From assembly GCA_963770155.1 (NCBI GenBank), contig CAVYOE010000001.1, positions 1,798,001 through 1,862,000 of the forward strand: a DNA stretch of 64,000 nt. The letters are read 5' to 3'. Origin of the DNA: CAVYOE01 sp963770155. Lineage in GTDB: Bacteria > Actinomycetota > Thermoleophilia > Solirubrobacterales > 70-9. This document shows positions 62,015 to 64,000 of the stretch, in pieces. Position numbers and translations under genes: made by a program. Below the pieces are notes generated by a model. That model saw only the letters and a program-made list of their open reading frames with translations, ran no database searches and had not been told where the DNA came from. Each line of letters starts with the position of its first letter. Within the stretch, counting starts at the first letter, position 1.

Positions 62015-62958
62015 CCGGGAAGCGTCGCTTCCTCGGTGCGGCCCTCGAGCGCGAGGTCGAGCAGGCGCTCGACCAGTTGCTCGAAGCCAAGGCCGGCGGC
62101 CTCGGCCGCCATCGGCAGCAGGCTGGTGTCGGTGAGCCCGGGGACGGCGTTGACCTCCAATACCGCCGGCCCGTCTGCGCCGAGCATGATGTCGACGCGC
62201 ACGGCGCCCGCGCAGTCGAGGACTCCGTAGGTCCGGGTCGCCGTTTCGGCAACGGCGTCGGCATCCGAGCCGAGCTCGGCGGGCGCCACGAACTGGGTGC
62301 GACCGATCTCGTAGCGCGCCTCGTAGTCGTATTCGTCCTCCTCGCGCGGGATCACTTCCACGGAAGGGAGCGCCTCGCCGGCGATCACGCTGACCGCGAG
62401 CTCGCGGCCTTCGACATAGCGCTCGAGCAGCACCCGGTCGCCGTATGAGAAGGCGGCGACCAGCGCGCCGGGCACCTCCTCGCGGGAGCCGGCGAAGCGG
62501 ACGCCGAGCGAGGAGCCCTGGCCGGCCGGCTTCACCACCAGAGGGAACCCGAGTCTTTCCTCGATCTCGGCCAAGGTGTCTGCCGCGCCGAGCTCGCCGA
62601 AGGCGGTTGCGTTGAAGGCGACCCAGTCCGGCGTCGGTAGGCCGGCGGCCCGGAGGTCGTGCTTGGCGACGACCTTGTCGGCACAGCGGCCACAGGCAGC
62701 CACGCCGGGGCCGGTGTAGGGGATGCCCAGGATCTCGAGCAACTCCTGGACGGTCCCGTCCTCGCCGCCGGGGCCGTGCAGGGCGATGAAGGCGACCTCC
62801 GGGCGCTCTTCTCGAAGCCGCGCGACCAGGTCGGCGCCGGCATCGAGCGGCACGACGTCGTGGCCGAGCGCAGAGAGGGCATCTTCCACCCGTGCGCCGG
62901 AGCGCAGCGAGACGCCGCGCTCGAGCGAGCGGCCGCCTTTGAGCACGGCGACCTTCAT
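62011..62958 (-). CDS. ddl: D-alanine--D-alanine ligase (second copy)
   Basis: The 315-residue ATP-grasp enzyme reads VAVLKGGRSLERGVSLRSGA, FIALHGPGGEDGTVQELLEI, KPAGQGSSLGVRFAGS, the omega-loop EYDYEARYEIGRTQF and AVRVDIMLGADGPAVLEVNA. The Tyr-rich omega loop is classic for D-Ala-D-Ala ligases. It is clearly diverged from the copy at 31.9-32.9 kb (SLERG versus SSEHD; YDYEARY versus YDFKAKY). Its start overlaps the stop of the aminotransferase gene (ATGA), which suggests a shared operon. Which copy is the housekeeping enzyme is uncertain. Confidence 0.9.
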   Translation of the reverse strand: MKVAVLKGGRSLERGVSLRSGARVEDALSALGHDVVPLDAGADLVARLREERPEVAFIALHGPGGEDGTVQELLEILGIPYTGPGVAACGRCADKVVAKHDLRAAGLPTPDWVAFNATAFGELGAADTLAEIEERLGFPLVVKPAGQGSSLGVRFAGSREEVPGALVAAFSYGDRVLLERYVEGRELAVSVIAGEALPSVEVIPREEDEYDYEARYEIGRTQFVAPAELGSDADAVAETATRTYGVLDCAGAVRVDIMLGADGPAVLEVNAVPGLTDTSLLPMAAEAAGLGFEQLVERLLDLALEGRTEEATLPG

Positions 62959-64000
62959 CGCCGCGGCCTCATCGGCACGACGTCGCCGCCGTCGTCCTCG
63001 GGTGGTTCCTCAACCTGGGCTTGGGGCTCTCCTGTGATCGCTTTGTAGAGGTCGAGCTGCTCTGAGATGACGCCCCCGATCCGGCGGATGCCTTCCTGGA
63101 TCTCCTCCTCGGTAGAGCCGGAGAAGTTGAGCCGCATCGAGTTCGCTCCGAGGTCGTCGACGTAAGCGCCGCGTCCGGGGACGAAGGCGACGTCCTCTTG
63201 CAGGGCCTTGGCGAGCAAGTCGGTGGTGTCGATGTACTCCGGCAGCGTTGCCCAGATGAAGAGCCCGCCCTGCGGATGGGTCCACTCGGCTTCGGCCGGA
63301 AAGTGTCTGGTCGAGCGCATCGAGCATCACGTCACGGCGGGCCCGGTAGATCCCGATCAGGTCGTCGATGTACGCCCGCCAGTTGCCCTCGCCGAAGTAC
63401 TCGCGCACGAAGTATTGGGTCAGGGTCGACGTGCAGAGGTCCGCGGCCTGCTTTCCGAGGCCGATCTTCTCGAGCACCGGGGGCGGCGCCACGACCCAGC
63501 CGATCCTGATTCCCGGAGAGAGGATCTTCGAGAAGGTCCCGATGTAGAGGACGTAGTCGCCACCGTCGAGGGCGTAGAGCGGCGATTCGGGCTCCCCCTC
63601 GAACCGCAGCAGCCCGTAGGGGTTGTCCTCGACCACGAGGACCTCGTGCTCGCGCGCGAGCTCGACCAGCCGGCGCCGGCGATCGCCGGAGAGAGTGACG
63701 CCCGCGGGGTTCTGGAAGGTCGGCACCGAGTAGATGAACTTGGGCCGCCGCCCTTCAGCGGCGAGACGCTCGAGCGTCTGTTCGAGCAGCTCGATCCGCA
63801 TGCCCGCCTCGTCGGTCTCGATCTGGATCACCTCCGCCTCGTAGCTGCAGAAGACCGGGACGGCTCCGGGATAGGTCGGCGCCTCGCAGATCACCGGGTC
63901 GCCCGGGTCGACCAGCGTCTTCGCGATCAGGTCGATTGCCTGCTGCCCGCCGGTGGTGACGATCAGGTCGTCGGTATCCACTTGCATCCCCTCGGCGGCC
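62955..64000 (-). CDS. PLP-dependent class I/II aminotransferase (5' end outside window; one frame break)
   Basis: The visible part is about 348 residues; the gene continues past the right edge. It matches the ARO8/LysN (2-aminoadipate aminotransferase-like) group: VTTGGQQAIDLIAKTLVDPG, CEAPTYPGAVPVF, FIYSVPTFQNPAGVTLSGDR, VVEDNPYGLLRFEGE, and the PLP Lys in IGTFSKILSPGIRIGW. After an extra base near 63312 it continues FPAEAEWTHPQGGLFIWATL and ANSMRLNFSGSTEEEIQEGI. The substrate is not certain. It is coupled to the second ddl; a role supplying an amino acid for the wall is possible but unproven. Confidence 0.85.

Overview
The window looks like the replication-origin region of a high-GC actinobacterium. 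The marker is the block parB-parA-rsmG-jag-yidC-yidD-rnpA-rpmH facing dnaA-dnaN-recF-dciA-gyrB-gyrA, followed by the pknB-pbpA-ftsW-pstP-fhaB-fhaA cell-wall signalling cluster. This gene set and order recall the mycobacterial origin. The secreted beta-propeller proteins with Lys/Arg-rich C-terminal tails, the mixed gene content and several leaderless-looking promoters suggest a Thermoleophilia/Solirubrobacterales-type lineage. That placement is inference; no 16S gene is present.

Layout. 0-9.8 kb is metabolic and regulatory: the end of a PASTA-like protein, a secreted CocE-type hydrolase divergent from a TetR regulator over a shared operator, a cupin-MFS pair, a VOC protein, a SnoaL-tailed ECF sigma factor, an MpaB-type oxygenase, metF, an alpha/beta hydrolase and a DUF3105 protein. 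9.8-21.5 kb is a surface-polysaccharide locus: FemAB-like and GNAT transferases, a small phosphoglycosyl transferase, three glycosyltransferases, a flippase, an O-antigen-ligase-type protein, a FlgD-like protein, a LytR_C protein and a CapD-type dehydratase. 21.6-24.2 kb holds DedA, UppP and PurM. 24.2-31.9 kb carries two large secreted proteins (a beta-propeller protein and a 1346-residue protein with eight repeats) and a Ser/Thr kinase with an extracellular domain. 31.9-41.3 kb is ddl plus the kinase/PBP/FtsW/phosphatase/FHA cluster. 41.4-44 kb holds a membrane-anchored unknown, pheA and an HNH nuclease. 44-53.6 kb is the gyrA-to-dnaA block with a candidate oriC between dnaN and dnaA. 53.8-58.3 kb runs rpmH to parB. 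58.4-64 kb holds tRNA-Ile(GAT), a GST-like protein, a bifunctional-nuclease-family gene, a second beta-propeller protein, a second ddl and a partial aminotransferase.

The genes combine into envelope building (polysaccharide assembly, UppP lipid recycling, Ddl, PBP, FtsW), its phospho-signalling control, and chromosome replication and segregation. Genes are tightly packed, often with ATGA/GTGA/TGATG start-stop overlaps. No stretch above 300 bases lacks a gene.

Quality warning: 36.5-43 kb and 45-57 kb carry many single-base indels, mostly extra bases, that break essential genes (ftsW, pstP, fhaA, fhaB, pheA, gyrA, gyrB, recF, dnaN, dnaA, rnpA, yidC, jag, rsmG, parA); one more lies at about 63.31 kb. 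The remaining genes read cleanly. I treat these as sequencing or assembly errors and annotate each gene over its full reconstructed span.
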